A model generated the notes under the pieces. The model was not told where the DNA came from, ran no database searches, and saw only the letters and a list, made by a program, of their open reading frames with translations. This document shows, one piece after another, positions 26,246-34,829 of a stretch of DNA of 64,000 nt. The stretch is from positions 62,001 through 126,000 of the forward strand of contig NZ_JBNNWS010000005.1 in NCBI RefSeq assembly GCF_050281185.1. Reading direction: 5' to 3'. The position numbers and the translations under genes were made by a program. Origin of the DNA: Heyndrickxia sp050281185 (GTDB taxonomy: Bacteria > Bacillota > Bacilli > Bacillales > Bacillaceae_C). How positions within the stretch are numbered: the first letter of the stretch is position 1; every line of letters begins with the position of its first letter.

Positions 26246-26728
26246 CTATATATTAGTTATCATATACGGTGGTTTATTATTATTTTTTAAAAAATATATA
26301 TAAGCGTAGTTCAAGTTGGAGGATTTATCAAGATATGAAATTTCCCAAACAGGCTCCTTATTTAGCATCCCTAATCGGGTTCCTAATATTTTTGTTGGAT
26401 CTACTTTTGATTTTAATCTATTCACTGCTTCTGTTTTGGAAATTCCATCAGACATTTTTTCAACTGTTACATTATTACTATTTTTTTCAGGAATCCATAC
26501 AGCAATCTCTTCACCATTTGTTTGTTTTCCAACTGTAATATAATAAGTTTCATCCCCATTATATAAATAAAACTGATCCACCGAATCGAGATTCGCCTTT
26601 TCCTTCGCTTTTTTTTCAGCATAATTTTTAGCGCTATTTAATGGCTTAGTTGATTGAAAATAAACATTAACAGAGAAACCGATTGCTATCAAAATCACTA
26701 CACATACTAATATTATCCACTTTTTCAT
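26246..26728 (-). CDS. ypmB: YpmB, membrane-anchored DUF5590 protein
   Basis: 160 residues. A basic start and one hydrophobic helix (WIILVCVVILIAIGFSVNVYF, about 4-24) anchor a mixed alpha/beta extracytoplasmic domain of the PepSY-like DUF5590 type. No catalytic residues recognised; function unknown. Two adjacent ATG codons follow AGAGG; the second has the better spacing and is used. Lies between ypmA and aspB, all close enough to be cotranscribed. Confidence 0.87.
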   Translation of the reverse strand: MKKWIILVCVVILIAIGFSVNVYFQSTKPLNSAKNYAEKKAKEKANLDSVDQFYLYNGDETYYITVGKQTNGEEIAVWIPEKNSNNVTVEKMSDGISKTEAVNRLKSKVDPTKILGTRLGMLNKEPVWEISYLDKSSNLNYAYIYFLKNNNKPPYMITNI

Positions 26729-26740
26729 CATTAACCTCTA

Positions 26741-26911
26741 TTATGTACGATATATAGTAAATATTGCCTTAGTCTTATCTTCCGAATCAAGCGCTAAACC
26801 AAACATTAGATCTTCTGACTTTAATGTTCTGTTTAATGAATCAACAATTTTATACATATCAGTCTGATATTCGACTTTTATGGTTGATAGCACTTCAATT
26901 TTACTTTCCAT
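26741..26911 (-). CDS. ypmA: YpmA family protein (DUF4264)
   Basis: 56-residue soluble protein: MESKIEVLSTIKVEYQTDMY, then KIVDSLNRTL and LMFGLALDSEDK, ending FTIYRT. This matches the short YpmA family closely in length and in the SLNRTLK and LMFGLAL segments. ATG follows AGGGGG. First gene of ypmA-ypmB-aspB, 12 nt before ypmB. A TATAAT near 27000 on the minus strand, without a good -35, may be its promoter. Function unknown. Confidence 0.88.
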   Translation of the reverse strand: MESKIEVLSTIKVEYQTDMYKIVDSLNRTLKSEDLMFGLALDSEDKTKAIFTIYRT

Positions 26912-27073
26912 AATAATCCCCCTACAAAAAACAAATATTGTTATAAATATCGTAACCGATTAAAGCCACAATATAAATACTGAAACACTCATCTTTCATT
27001 ATAACAACAAATGATGATTAAATATCATGATCATATGTTATTTCAAAAAAATTTTTTCTAGTTCACACATATT

Positions 27074-27102
27074 ATACGCTGCATAAGCAGCGTATCTTTT
27101 TT
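27074..27102 (+). terminator. hairpin with a T-run on the plus strand
   Basis: A 9-bp perfect stem (ATACGCTGC, loop ATAA) is followed by CTTTTTT on the plus strand, while the genes on both sides run on the minus strand. The minus strand only offers AATATG after the stem. It may stop antisense transcription into dinG or work weakly for dinG. Confidence 0.5.
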
Positions 27103-27123
27103 GTTCACATCTCACTCATTTAA

Positions 27124-29934
27124 TTACAGCCATTCATCAACAATTTCAATTATTTTATTTAAAGGTGCATGATCAATCGGAATTGGTGGAATAGAACGAA
27201 TAAAGGTACTTCCGTATTTTGTTGTTTCAATTCTACGATCAAAGACGATAATAATTCCTTTATCGGTATTCTTTCTTATCAAGCGTCCAAATCCTTGTTT
27301 AAAACGAATGACTGCCTCAGGCAATGAATATGCTGAGAAGGAATTTTTACCTTCTGCTTTTAATGCTTCACTTTTCGCCCATGAATATGGTTCATCTGGT
27401 GGGGAGAATGGAAGACGGATGATTGCTAAACAAGACAGATCTTCTCCAGGGATATCTATCCCTTCCCAAAAACTATTTGTTCCAAACAAAATCGCTTTAT
27501 CAAATCGTTGGAAGTTTTTTGTAAGTCTTGTTCTACTTCCTGTTGATATTCCTTGGGCTATTAAAATAAATTCATCTAATAACCCACTCTCCTTCATAAG
27601 GTCATAAGTTTTTCTTAACAATTCAAAAGAGGTAAATAAAACAAGCATTCTCCCCTTTGTTGCTTGCGCAATTGCAATTAAGTGACCTGCTATTGCTTCC
27701 GCATATTCAGATAAAGATACTTGACCAATTTCTGGTACATCATTCGGGATAATTAGCCTAGTCAACTCATTGTAACGAAAAGGAGATGAAATTTGCTTTT
27801 TAATACGATTTTCAAATACGTAAAGCCCTAGCTCATTTTCTATGTAAGAAAAGGAATTGTTTACAGTAAGTGTAGCTGATGTTAAAACTACACTATTCCT
27901 TTTCGAAAAAAAGTCATTAATTAATTGATCTCGTATAGATATTGGCTGTGCTTGAATCGATACACTATTTGGAATCGCTCTAGAATCACCTTCCAGCCAA
28001 TAAACATAGCCATCAGATTGATTTAGCATGAGCAAATGCATGGATTGATCTAATATTATTAACTCGTTAAGCAAGCTGTACACTTCTTCAATTAATGCTT
28101 TCTCTATTTCAGTTAATTTTTCACTTATTTTATTTAAATTGTCTAATCTTTCAGTTATTCCCGCTATAATTTCCTTTATATTTTGAGCTATCCTTTCAGC
28201 ACAATATATTACTGGTTTCCAGTTACTTTCATTCATCCATTGATTTGATAAATGAATTTGTATTTTCTGGTAGTTTTTATTACTTTTCTTTTGATGGTCT
28301 ACAAGCTTTTCTGCTAGACCCAAAAATAAGTCATCCACATTTCTTTCCAATTCGACAATTGAAAAATCCAGTTCAAAAGCAGGTATATGTACTTGGAGTT
28401 TTTTTGTCTCTACTAGCTTTTCTAATTGGAAAAATAATTGCTTATTATTTAAAGACCCTATTTTACTACATAGAAATTTACTGGGAATATAATTAAGCTT
28501 TTCACCAAAAAAATTTCGTGCGGCTTTCTCAAAATGATGTGCTTCGTCAATGATAACATAATCATATGATTGGAAAAGCTGTTGGTCTTGAACAAGATCA
28601 TTTAATAGCATGGCATGATTCGTAATGACTAAATCAGCATTTTCTGCCTCTCTTCTAGCGTATAAATAAAAGTCTTTAGAGACCCATGGATCACGTTCTT
28701 TAGATAAATGCCAACCGTCATGTTTAATCCTATTCCAAAATAATTTTCCTCCGCTTGATAGATTAATCTCGTCAATATCACCTGTTTCAGTGTCAGTTAA
28801 CCATACTAATATTTGCATTTTGGTCATTACTGAATCATATTGTGCATCTGCTTCACATAATGTTTGCTCAAATTTAAATAAATTTAAATAATGTTGTCTC
28901 CCTTTTAATAAAACGGTTTTAAACGGGATCTGAAACATTTTTGATAAATTTTTTACTTCTTTTTGCAGAAGTTGTTCCTGTAATTGAACTGTATATGTAC
29001 TAATTAATATAGGTTTATTTTCAGATTTACTAAAATAGATACTTGGAAGCAAATAGCCTAATGATTTTCCAACACCTGTACCTGCTTCAATGATCGCATG
29101 TTTTTGTAAACGAAATGCCTCATAAACAGTATCCATCATTTCATATTGGCCATATCTACTTTCAAATTGCTGTATATTTGCAGATATTATTTTTTCTTTC
29201 TCATCATTGCTTAATGGATACTCTATCTTCTCACGATAATCATGGCTTATTTGCTTCTTTCTCTTCTTCTTTAAGGCAATTCCCCGAAATACCTCTAGAT
29301 GGTTAGGAAGGTTTTCTACATGATTTTTTTTCTCATGAAGTACTGATTCAAACACTATCTCTATATCGCTTTTCAATTCAATGGATAGTACAGATAATTT
29401 TTCCAGTGTAACAAGAGGTAATTGCCTGGTTCGATTAATAAAATGCAAAAGTAATTCAGCTGTAACAAACGCATCGCTATCCGCTTGGTGCGGCCGCTCG
29501 TGATTGATCGAAAAACTCTCAGTAAGTTCAAAAAGCTTAAAGCTTTCAGATGAAGGAAATAATACCCTCGCAAGTTCCACAGTATCAATTGACTGACCTG
29601 TAAAATTAGAATAGCCCACCCTATTTAATTCTGATTGTATAAAATTAAGATCAAAAAGAACATTGTGTGCAACAAAAATACTATGATCTAGCATTTCCAA
29701 CAATCGAGGTGCAATTTTTTCAAATAAAGGTGCGTCTTTTACCATTTCATCGTTAATCCCTGTCAATTCTTCTATAAATGCAGGAATAGGAACACATGGA
29801 TTAACAAAGGTAGTATATTGATCAACAATCTGCTCATTTTCTACTACAACGGCAGCTAATTGTATGATCCGATCACCTTTTTTAGGTGAATTTCCAGTTG
29901 TCTCAATATCTACTACTACAAAGCGTTGTTTCAT
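27124..29934 (-). CDS. dinG: DinG-type nuclease/helicase with N-terminal exonuclease
   Basis: 936 residues. The N-terminal DEDDh exonuclease (about 1-170) starts VVVDIETTGNSPKKGDRIIQ and includes FVAHNVLFDLNF and HQADSDAFVT. The SF2 helicase part has Walker A IEAGTGVGKSLGYL (about 283) and the DEAH box IIDEAHHFEKAA. The Fe-S cysteines present in YpvA are missing here, as in other Gram-positive DinG proteins of this fused type. Known for S. aureus DinG: a 3'-5' exonuclease on single-stranded DNA and RNA. ATG follows AGGTG. Located between panD and ypmA as in B. subtilis; a MITE-like element sits in front of it. Confidence 0.93.
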   Translation of the reverse strand: MKQRFVVVDIETTGNSPKKGDRIIQLAAVVVENEQIVDQYTTFVNPCVPIPAFIEELTGINDEMVKDAPLFEKIAPRLLEMLDHSIFVAHNVLFDLNFIQSELNRVGYSNFTGQSIDTVELARVLFPSSESFKLFELTESFSINHERPHQADSDAFVTAELLLHFINRTRQLPLVTLEKLSVLSIELKSDIEIVFESVLHEKKNHVENLPNHLEVFRGIALKKKRKKQISHDYREKIEYPLSNDEKEKIISANIQQFESRYGQYEMMDTVYEAFRLQKHAIIEAGTGVGKSLGYLLPSIYFSKSENKPILISTYTVQLQEQLLQKEVKNLSKMFQIPFKTVLLKGRQHYLNLFKFEQTLCEADAQYDSVMTKMQILVWLTDTETGDIDEINLSSGGKLFWNRIKHDGWHLSKERDPWVSKDFYLYARREAENADLVITNHAMLLNDLVQDQQLFQSYDYVIIDEAHHFEKAARNFFGEKLNYIPSKFLCSKIGSLNNKQLFFQLEKLVETKKLQVHIPAFELDFSIVELERNVDDLFLGLAEKLVDHQKKSNKNYQKIQIHLSNQWMNESNWKPVIYCAERIAQNIKEIIAGITERLDNLNKISEKLTEIEKALIEEVYSLLNELIILDQSMHLLMLNQSDGYVYWLEGDSRAIPNSVSIQAQPISIRDQLINDFFSKRNSVVLTSATLTVNNSFSYIENELGLYVFENRIKKQISSPFRYNELTRLIIPNDVPEIGQVSLSEYAEAIAGHLIAIAQATKGRMLVLFTSFELLRKTYDLMKESGLLDEFILIAQGISTGSRTRLTKNFQRFDKAILFGTNSFWEGIDIPGEDLSCLAIIRLPFSPPDEPYSWAKSEALKAEGKNSFSAYSLPEAVIRFKQGFGRLIRKNTDKGIIIVFDRRIETTKYGSTFIRSIPPIPIDHAPLNKIIEIVDEWL

Positions 29935-30023
29935 AAAATCACCTATTTCTTACTACAAAAATCTAAATCATTTTTACTAAGTTTATCATACTAGAAACGA
30001 CAATACACATCTATTGTAAATTA

Positions 30024-30184
30024 AGCCTTTTTTCGTAAAGATTGTTGCTTTATCGTAAAAAGATATCCTTCAAATATAGCTTGGTTTCGGGGAATCTTTT
30101 CTAAAAATATTTTTGATCCAACATAATATGGTAGTTATCACCAAGTTTTCTTATCAAAAGCAACAAAGTTTTAGAAAAGAGCCT
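30024..30184. mobile_element. MITE-like element, copy C (AT-rich core)
   Basis: 161 bp. Left terminus AGCCTTTTTTCGTAAAGATT, right complement AGGCTCTTTTCTAAAACTTT, both running into TTGTTGCTTT as in copies A and B. An exact 6-bp duplication AAATTA flanks it (30018-30023 and 30185-30190). The AT-rich core is unrelated to that of A and B. It lies between panD and dinG, within the likely dinG promoter region. Confidence 0.85.
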
Positions 30185-30232
30185 AAATTAAAAACAACCG
30201 TACCAATTACATTTTGATACGGTTATAAATAT

Positions 30233-30616
30233 TTATAATATTGTGGATTCTGGTTCGTACGAAATCATTTCCGTAATATGGTTATTAGCGTCTAGTAAGG
30301 CAATTTTTGGTTGATGACTTTCAACCTTATCCTCTTGGATGAGTGCATAGGAAATAATAATAACAATATCTCCCACATGAACAAGTCTTGCTGCAGCACC
30401 ATTTAGACAAATAACTCCACTTCCACGTTGTCCTGGGATAATATATGTTTCAAAACGAGCACCATTATTGTTATTGACAATTTGTACTTTTTCATTGGCT
30501 GTCATTCCAACTGCATCTAAAATATCCTCATCAATTGTAATACTGCCGACATAATTCAAATTTGCCTCCGTAACGGTTGCCCGATGGATTTTTCCGTTCA
30601 TCATCGTGCGAAACAT
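30233..30616 (-). CDS. panD: aspartate 1-decarboxylase
   Basis: 127-residue pyruvoyl enzyme that makes beta-alanine from aspartate for pantothenate. The self-cleavage site is G24-S25 (NYVGSITID), with Y22 and the downstream INNNN-type region (VQIVNNNNGARFETY). ATG follows GAGGAGG. Third gene of panB-panC-panD; a MITE-like element follows. Confidence 0.96.
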   Translation of the reverse strand: MFRTMMNGKIHRATVTEANLNYVGSITIDEDILDAVGMTANEKVQIVNNNNGARFETYIIPGQRGSGVICLNGAAARLVHVGDIVIIISYALIQEDKVESHQPKIALLDANNHITEMISYEPESTIL

Positions 30617-30639
30617 AGGTAAATCCTCCTCGTATTTTT

Positions 30640-31488
30640 CTACTCGATATCAAGTATGATATTATCAATTAATCTTGCCTTAGAAAACTTCACAGCTACT
30701 GCGATTATTATCTTGCCATTAATCGTTTCAAGTGGAATTAATGATGGATACGAATAAATCTCTACATAGTCAAGGGATCCATTAGTATTTTTTTCAATAT
30801 GTTCTTTAATAAGATCAGCTACTTTTTCCACCATTCTTTCCCCGTCCGATATAGCATTTTTTGCTGATAAAAGGCTCTGATATAATTGTGATGCTTCCTT
30901 TCTTTCAGATTCTGTTAAATAGACATTTCTCGAGCTTTTGGCTAATCCATCATTTTCTCGAACTGTGGCGACAGGAATAAGTTCGATGGGAAAAAAGTAA
31001 TCTTGAATGAGACCATCCACTACAGCTACTTGCTGAGCATCCTTCAGCCCAAAATAAACCCGATCAGGCAGGATAATATGAAATAATTTTGATAAGACAG
31101 TGACAACACCATCAAAATGTCCTTCACGACTTTTACCACAAAGAACATTAGCTCTTTTTACTACAGATAAATGATTCCCCATCTCTTCGGGGTACATTTC
31201 CGTGACGGAAGGAGCAAAAATATAGTCTACCCCTGCATTGGCTGCTAAGCTTTGGTCTCTTTCCAAATCTCTAGGATAGGTTTCAAAGTCTTCTGACGGA
31301 CCAAATTGCATTGGATTCACAAAAATACTCATGATAGTTATATCATTTTGTTGTCTTGACTTATCAACGAGAGACATATGTCCTTCATGTAAATAGCCCA
31401 TTGTAGGAACAAAACCAATCGTGTTTGAATTACTTTTAAGCTGTTTAATTATTTGAGTCATTTCCGTTCTTGTTGTAATCAATTTCAT
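30640..31488 (-). CDS. panC: pantothenate synthetase
   Basis: 282 residues. Joins pantoate and beta-alanine with ATP. HIGH-type nucleotide motif at GYLHEGHMSLV (about 30-41), the KSRE segment FFGLKDAQQ-type VYFGLKDAQQVAVV, and SSRNVYL as the KMSKS equivalent. Start MKLITTRTEM follows AGGAAAA. It begins 2 nt after panB and is followed by panD, so all three pantothenate enzymes not made elsewhere are cotranscribed. Confidence 0.96.
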   Translation of the reverse strand: MKLITTRTEMTQIIKQLKSNSNTIGFVPTMGYLHEGHMSLVDKSRQQNDITIMSIFVNPMQFGPSEDFETYPRDLERDQSLAANAGVDYIFAPSVTEMYPEEMGNHLSVVKRANVLCGKSREGHFDGVVTVLSKLFHIILPDRVYFGLKDAQQVAVVDGLIQDYFFPIELIPVATVRENDGLAKSSRNVYLTESERKEASQLYQSLLSAKNAISDGERMVEKVADLIKEHIEKNTNGSLDYVEIYSYPSLIPLETINGKIIIAVAVKFSKARLIDNIILDIE

Positions 31489-31490
31489 GT

Positions 31491-32324
31491 TTATTTTCCT
31501 CCGTATAATGTGGACAATTCTTCTTGTTTCATCGTAAAGGAATGTTTTTCTTCTGGAAATTGACTTGATTTCACTTCAAGAACATATTGCTTCAATCCTT
31601 TCACGATCATTTCATTTGAATCTCCATAGGTTTTTACAAATTTCGGAACACGATCTACCCCAAACTTAATAAGGTCGTGAAAGACTAATACTTGCCCATC
31701 AACATCCACACCCGCACCAATTCCAATGGTAGGAATTTGGAGACGTACAGTAACTTCTTTCGCTAATTGTTTTGGTACACATTCCAAAACAATCGCAAAT
31801 GCACCTGCCTCCTCACATTTTATTGCATCCTCGATTAATTGATTGGCTGCTTCCGCTGTTTTTCCTTGGACTTTGTATCCTCCTAATACCCCAACTGTTT
31901 GAGGGGTTAAGCCTAGATGCGCCATAACAGGGATTCCAGAATCGGTAAGTGCTTTTATCATCGGAATAACATTTCCTGCTCCTTCCACCTTTACTGCATT
32001 TGCCCCTCCTTCTTGGATAAGCGATGCAGCTGCAGTCAATGTTGCTTCCCGGTTTAGATGATAAGTCATAAATGGCATATCTGTTACTATAAAAGTAGAT
32101 TTTGCCCCTCGTTTTACAGCCTTAGAATGATGAACCATATCACTTATCGTAACAGGGACTGTAGATTCATATCCTAAAACAACCATTCCTAATGAATCAC
32201 CAACTAGAACGATATCCACACCTGCCTGTTCTGCTAATTTTGCAGATGGAAAATCATATGCAGTCACCATTGCTATTTTTTCCTGTTCATCTTTCATTTT
32301 CAAAAAATCAGTCGTTTGTTTCAT
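31491..32324 (-). CDS. panB: 3-methyl-2-oxobutanoate hydroxymethyltransferase
   Basis: 277 residues. First committed step to pantoate. Family segments present: VTAYDFPSAKLAEQAGVDIVLVGDSLG (Mg-binding Asp), KVEGAG, MAHLGLTPQTV and the catalytic Glu in VLECVP. ATG follows AAGGAGG. First gene of panBCD; the 310 bases in front of it hold a hairpin terminator and foldable leader sequence, which suggests transcription attenuation. Confidence 0.96.
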   Translation of the reverse strand: MKQTTDFLKMKDEQEKIAMVTAYDFPSAKLAEQAGVDIVLVGDSLGMVVLGYESTVPVTISDMVHHSKAVKRGAKSTFIVTDMPFMTYHLNREATLTAAASLIQEGGANAVKVEGAGNVIPMIKALTDSGIPVMAHLGLTPQTVGVLGGYKVQGKTAEAANQLIEDAIKCEEAGAFAIVLECVPKQLAKEVTVRLQIPTIGIGAGVDVDGQVLVFHDLIKFGVDRVPKFVKTYGDSNEMIVKGLKQYVLEVKSSQFPEEKHSFTMKQEELSTLYGGK

Positions 32325-32478
32325 GCATATTCCTCCTTATAGAGTCAATAATTTGGCTTTTAGGAAAGTAGCTTGAAAACATGCGACCTTGCTTTTAAGG
32401 TGAGAGGTGGGGTCTTCGATTGGAAGCGAGTCAACCAATTTCAAGGTACAATTTTCCTCTCTTAGATATCTGAACGAT
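32325..32478 (-). promoter_or_regulatory. foldable leader between the terminator and panB
   Basis: On the minus strand GAGAGG and CCTCTC (6 bp, about 55 nt apart) enclose a hairpin ATTGG/CCAAT; just after it ACCTTAAAAGCAAGGT forms another. An earlier ACCTT inside the first arm could pair with the same AAGGT, allowing two alternative folds. No open frame. Structure is my hand reading, not a computed fold. Confidence 0.4.
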
Positions 32479-32512
32479 TAAAAAAGAGTCCTTCCGCAAG
32501 GCAGAAGGACTC
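32479..32512 (-). terminator. terminator (possible attenuator) between birA and panB
   Basis: A 9-bp perfect stem (GAGTCCTTC against GAAGGACTC) is followed by TTTTTT on the minus strand. It is 156 nt past the birA stop and 155 nt before panB. Confidence 0.85.
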
Positions 32513-32638
32513 CTGTTTATTTATTTTCATTTCGACCCTCTGTCCCCGTCCAAAGTGGATCAAGGCAGAAACATATTCAATTAATAAATAATTTTAAGCA
32601 AGGTGCAGTTCCGATGGATACTACCCAAGAAAATTATA
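32513..32638 (-). ncRNA. candidate leader or small RNA between birA and the terminator
   Basis: An extended -10 (TGATATAAT at 32633-32641) lies just past the birA stop; a transcript from it would run about 145 nt to the terminator. Near its 5' end GGTAGTATCC and GGAACTGCACC form a hairpin with a bulged A. Either a small RNA or the upstream half of the panBCD leader. No known family is claimed. Confidence 0.4.
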
Positions 32639-32667
32639 TCAAAAAATATTCATTCAAACTATAATTT

Positions 32668-33651
32668 TTATGACTTAACCTCAATATCAGCAGAATAAAT
32701 ATCATGTATTACACCATTTGAATCTTGTATTTTTAATACACCTTCATCAGAGATACCGATTGCTCTGCCGGAAATAGATCCTGTTACCGTTCTTGCAATT
32801 ATTTCTTTACCGATACTAATGGCATAACTCTCCCATAATATTTTTAAAGGAGCGAATCCCCGTTCCATATAGATCTCATAATATTTCTCCAAATTTGCTA
32901 ATATATGTTGGATTAAGGTAGAGCGCGATAACTTATTCCCACTTTCAATGGCTAATGATGTAGCAATTGATCTTAATTCATCTGGAAAATCAGTTTCAGC
33001 CTGATTAACATTAATACCAATACCTATAATAATCGAATGAATTTTATCAGAATCCGCTTGTAGTTCGGTAAGTATTCCTGTTACCTTTTTTCCATTAATC
33101 AAAATATCATTTGGCCATTTAATTTCTGGAATAACACTTATAAGCTCCTCAATCGCTTGTACAACTGCAATAGCAGCAATTAAGGTGAATTGGGGTGCTT
33201 TTTGCGGTGGAAGCTTTGGACGTAAAACAAGACTCATCCAAACACCAGTGTATTTCGGAGAGTGCCACTGTCTTGTCAGTCTCCCTCTACCATTAGTTTG
33301 CTCCTCAGCTATCACCAATGTACCTTCTGGACAGCCTTCTTGTGACAATTGGTGAGCAACCTTTTGTGTCGAATCAGTAGATTCCAAATAATATATCATA
33401 TTACCTAGTAAATTTGTATTTAAACCGAGACGAATCTCATTTTCTGTTACACGATCCATTGTAGAAACAATCCGATATCCTTTTTTCCGAACAGCTTCTA
33501 ATTCAAAGCCTTCTTTACGAAGTTCTTCAATATGTTTCCAAACAGCCGTTCTTGAACATCCCAATATATCTGCTAAAGCTTGTCCAGATAGAAATTCCCC
33601 GCTCGCAGCTGTGAACGCTTCTAGTAATCGTTTTCTAGTTGGTGTTTGCAT
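32668..33651 (-). CDS. birA: biotin-protein ligase and biotin repressor
   Basis: 327 residues. N-terminal winged-helix DNA-binding domain (about 1-65; LSGQALADILGCSRTAVWKHIEEL), then the ligase domain with the biotin-AMP loop TNGRGRLTRQW (about 120) and KWPNDILINGKKVTGIL, and a small SH3-like C-terminal domain. It attaches biotin to carboxylases and represses biotin genes. The ATG has GAGGTG 9 nt upstream; a GTG inside that SD is the alternative. The start overlaps the end of cca by 31 nt. Confidence 0.95.
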   Translation of the reverse strand: MQTPTRKRLLEAFTAASGEFLSGQALADILGCSRTAVWKHIEELRKEGFELEAVRKKGYRIVSTMDRVTENEIRLGLNTNLLGNMIYYLESTDSTQKVAHQLSQEGCPEGTLVIAEEQTNGRGRLTRQWHSPKYTGVWMSLVLRPKLPPQKAPQFTLIAAIAVVQAIEELISVIPEIKWPNDILINGKKVTGILTELQADSDKIHSIIIGIGINVNQAETDFPDELRSIATSLAIESGNKLSRSTLIQHILANLEKYYEIYMERGFAPLKILWESYAISIGKEIIARTVTGSISGRAIGISDEGVLKIQDSNGVIHDIYSADIEVKS

Positions 33652-34829
33652 GTTTGGATCCACCTCTTTATCGACTCTTTTTCATTTTTTACTTCATTAT
33701 GTAAAATCACCTTTTCAATATTCTCCATCATTTTTCTGATCCAAGGACCTCCAGGGCGCTGACACCATTCCATTAATTCTTCTCCAGAAACGGCAATGTC
33801 TTCTCGTTTTAGGATGGGCATCTTCAAAAATTCCTTTTCTATTTCCTCTTTAATACCATTAATTGATTTTTTCTCTAATGTTTTTACAATTGTTTCAACA
33901 TCTAAAGAAATTTTCTTAGTCGCATAATATAGTGATAGTGTAGTCCATTCTTCCTTTAATCGTCTATGTAAAATATTTAGTGATTTCGTTAAATATTTTA
34001 TTTTTTTTGATGGCAATTTCCAACCTCTTAATGACTCTTCCGGGTTATCTGAATTAGAAAGATATAGAAGAAGAAGCCACATTTGGTTCTCTGTTAAAAG
34101 GTCTATGTTCAATGTGACAAAATGACGTAGTAGATTGGGATGACCTTCAAGAATCGGTAAAAAACGCCACAATTCACATTGCAATAATAATGTCATTGCT
34201 TGTTTTTTATTCGGTCCACATATAAGCTTAGTGAATTCCGCTAAAAGTCTTTCTATTGAAATATATTGTAATAAGTGGGCATTTTCTTGAATTGCTTGTC
34301 TAGTATTAGGATGTAATGAAAAACCTAATTGACTTACAAAACGTAAGGCTCTCATCATTCTTAATGCATCCTCGGAAAAGCGGTCATTTGCTTTTCCGAC
34401 TGTTTCAATCATATGATTTTGAATCGCAATACTTCCATTGAACGGATCGATAATTTCACCACTTTTGTTCATAGCAATTGCATTCATAGTGAAATCTCTT
34501 CTTTTTAAATCCTCATACAAAGACCGAATAAAATGGACTTGATCTGGACGACGATAATCAATATATTTAGATTCTGTGCGGAAAGTGGTCACTTCATAAT
34601 TACTGCCTTTATACATTACTAGAATCGTTCCATGTTCAATTCCAATATCAACTGTCGAAGAAAAAATTTCTTTCATTTCTATTGGTGTTGCAGAAGTAGC
34701 AATATCCACATCATGAATCGGACGTTTTAATAAATAATCACGGACAGATCCTCCTACAAAATAGGCTTCGAATCCATGATTTTCTAATGCTTGAATAATG
34801 GGAATGGCGCTTTGGAATGGTTCCTTCAT
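33621..34829 (-). CDS. cca: CCA-adding tRNA nucleotidyltransferase
   Basis: 402 residues. Adds or repairs the CCA end of tRNA. Nucleotidyltransferase core at the N-terminus: YFVGGSVRDYLL and the metal-binding DVDIATSA (about 38-46); RRDFTMNAIAM and the RFSEDALRMMRALRF helix follow, as in class II enzymes. Start overlaps the bshA stop by ATGA. Part of the mgsA-bshB1-bshA-cca-birA chain. Confidence 0.95.
   Translation of the reverse strand: MKEPFQSAIPIIQALENHGFEAYFVGGSVRDYLLKRPIHDVDIATSATPIEMKEIFSSTVDIGIEHGTILVMYKGSNYEVTTFRTESKYIDYRRPDQVHFIRSLYEDLKRRDFTMNAIAMNKSGEIIDPFNGSIAIQNHMIETVGKANDRFSEDALRMMRALRFVSQLGFSLHPNTRQAIQENAHLLQYISIERLLAEFTKLICGPNKKQAMTLLLQCELWRFLPILEGHPNLLRHFVTLNIDLLTENQMWLLLLYLSNSDNPEESLRGWKLPSKKIKYLTKSLNILHRRLKEEWTTLSLYYATKKISLDVETIVKTLEKKSINGIKEEIEKEFLKMPILKREDIAVSGEELMEWCQRPGGPWIRKMMENIEKVILHNEVKNEKESIKRWIQTCKHQLENDY

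Noticed and set aside
32415..32545. 22-codon open frame MKINKQESFCLAEG.. across the terminator before panB
   Set aside because: It reads through the hairpin and T-run, which are far better explained as a terminator; the codon content is incidental.
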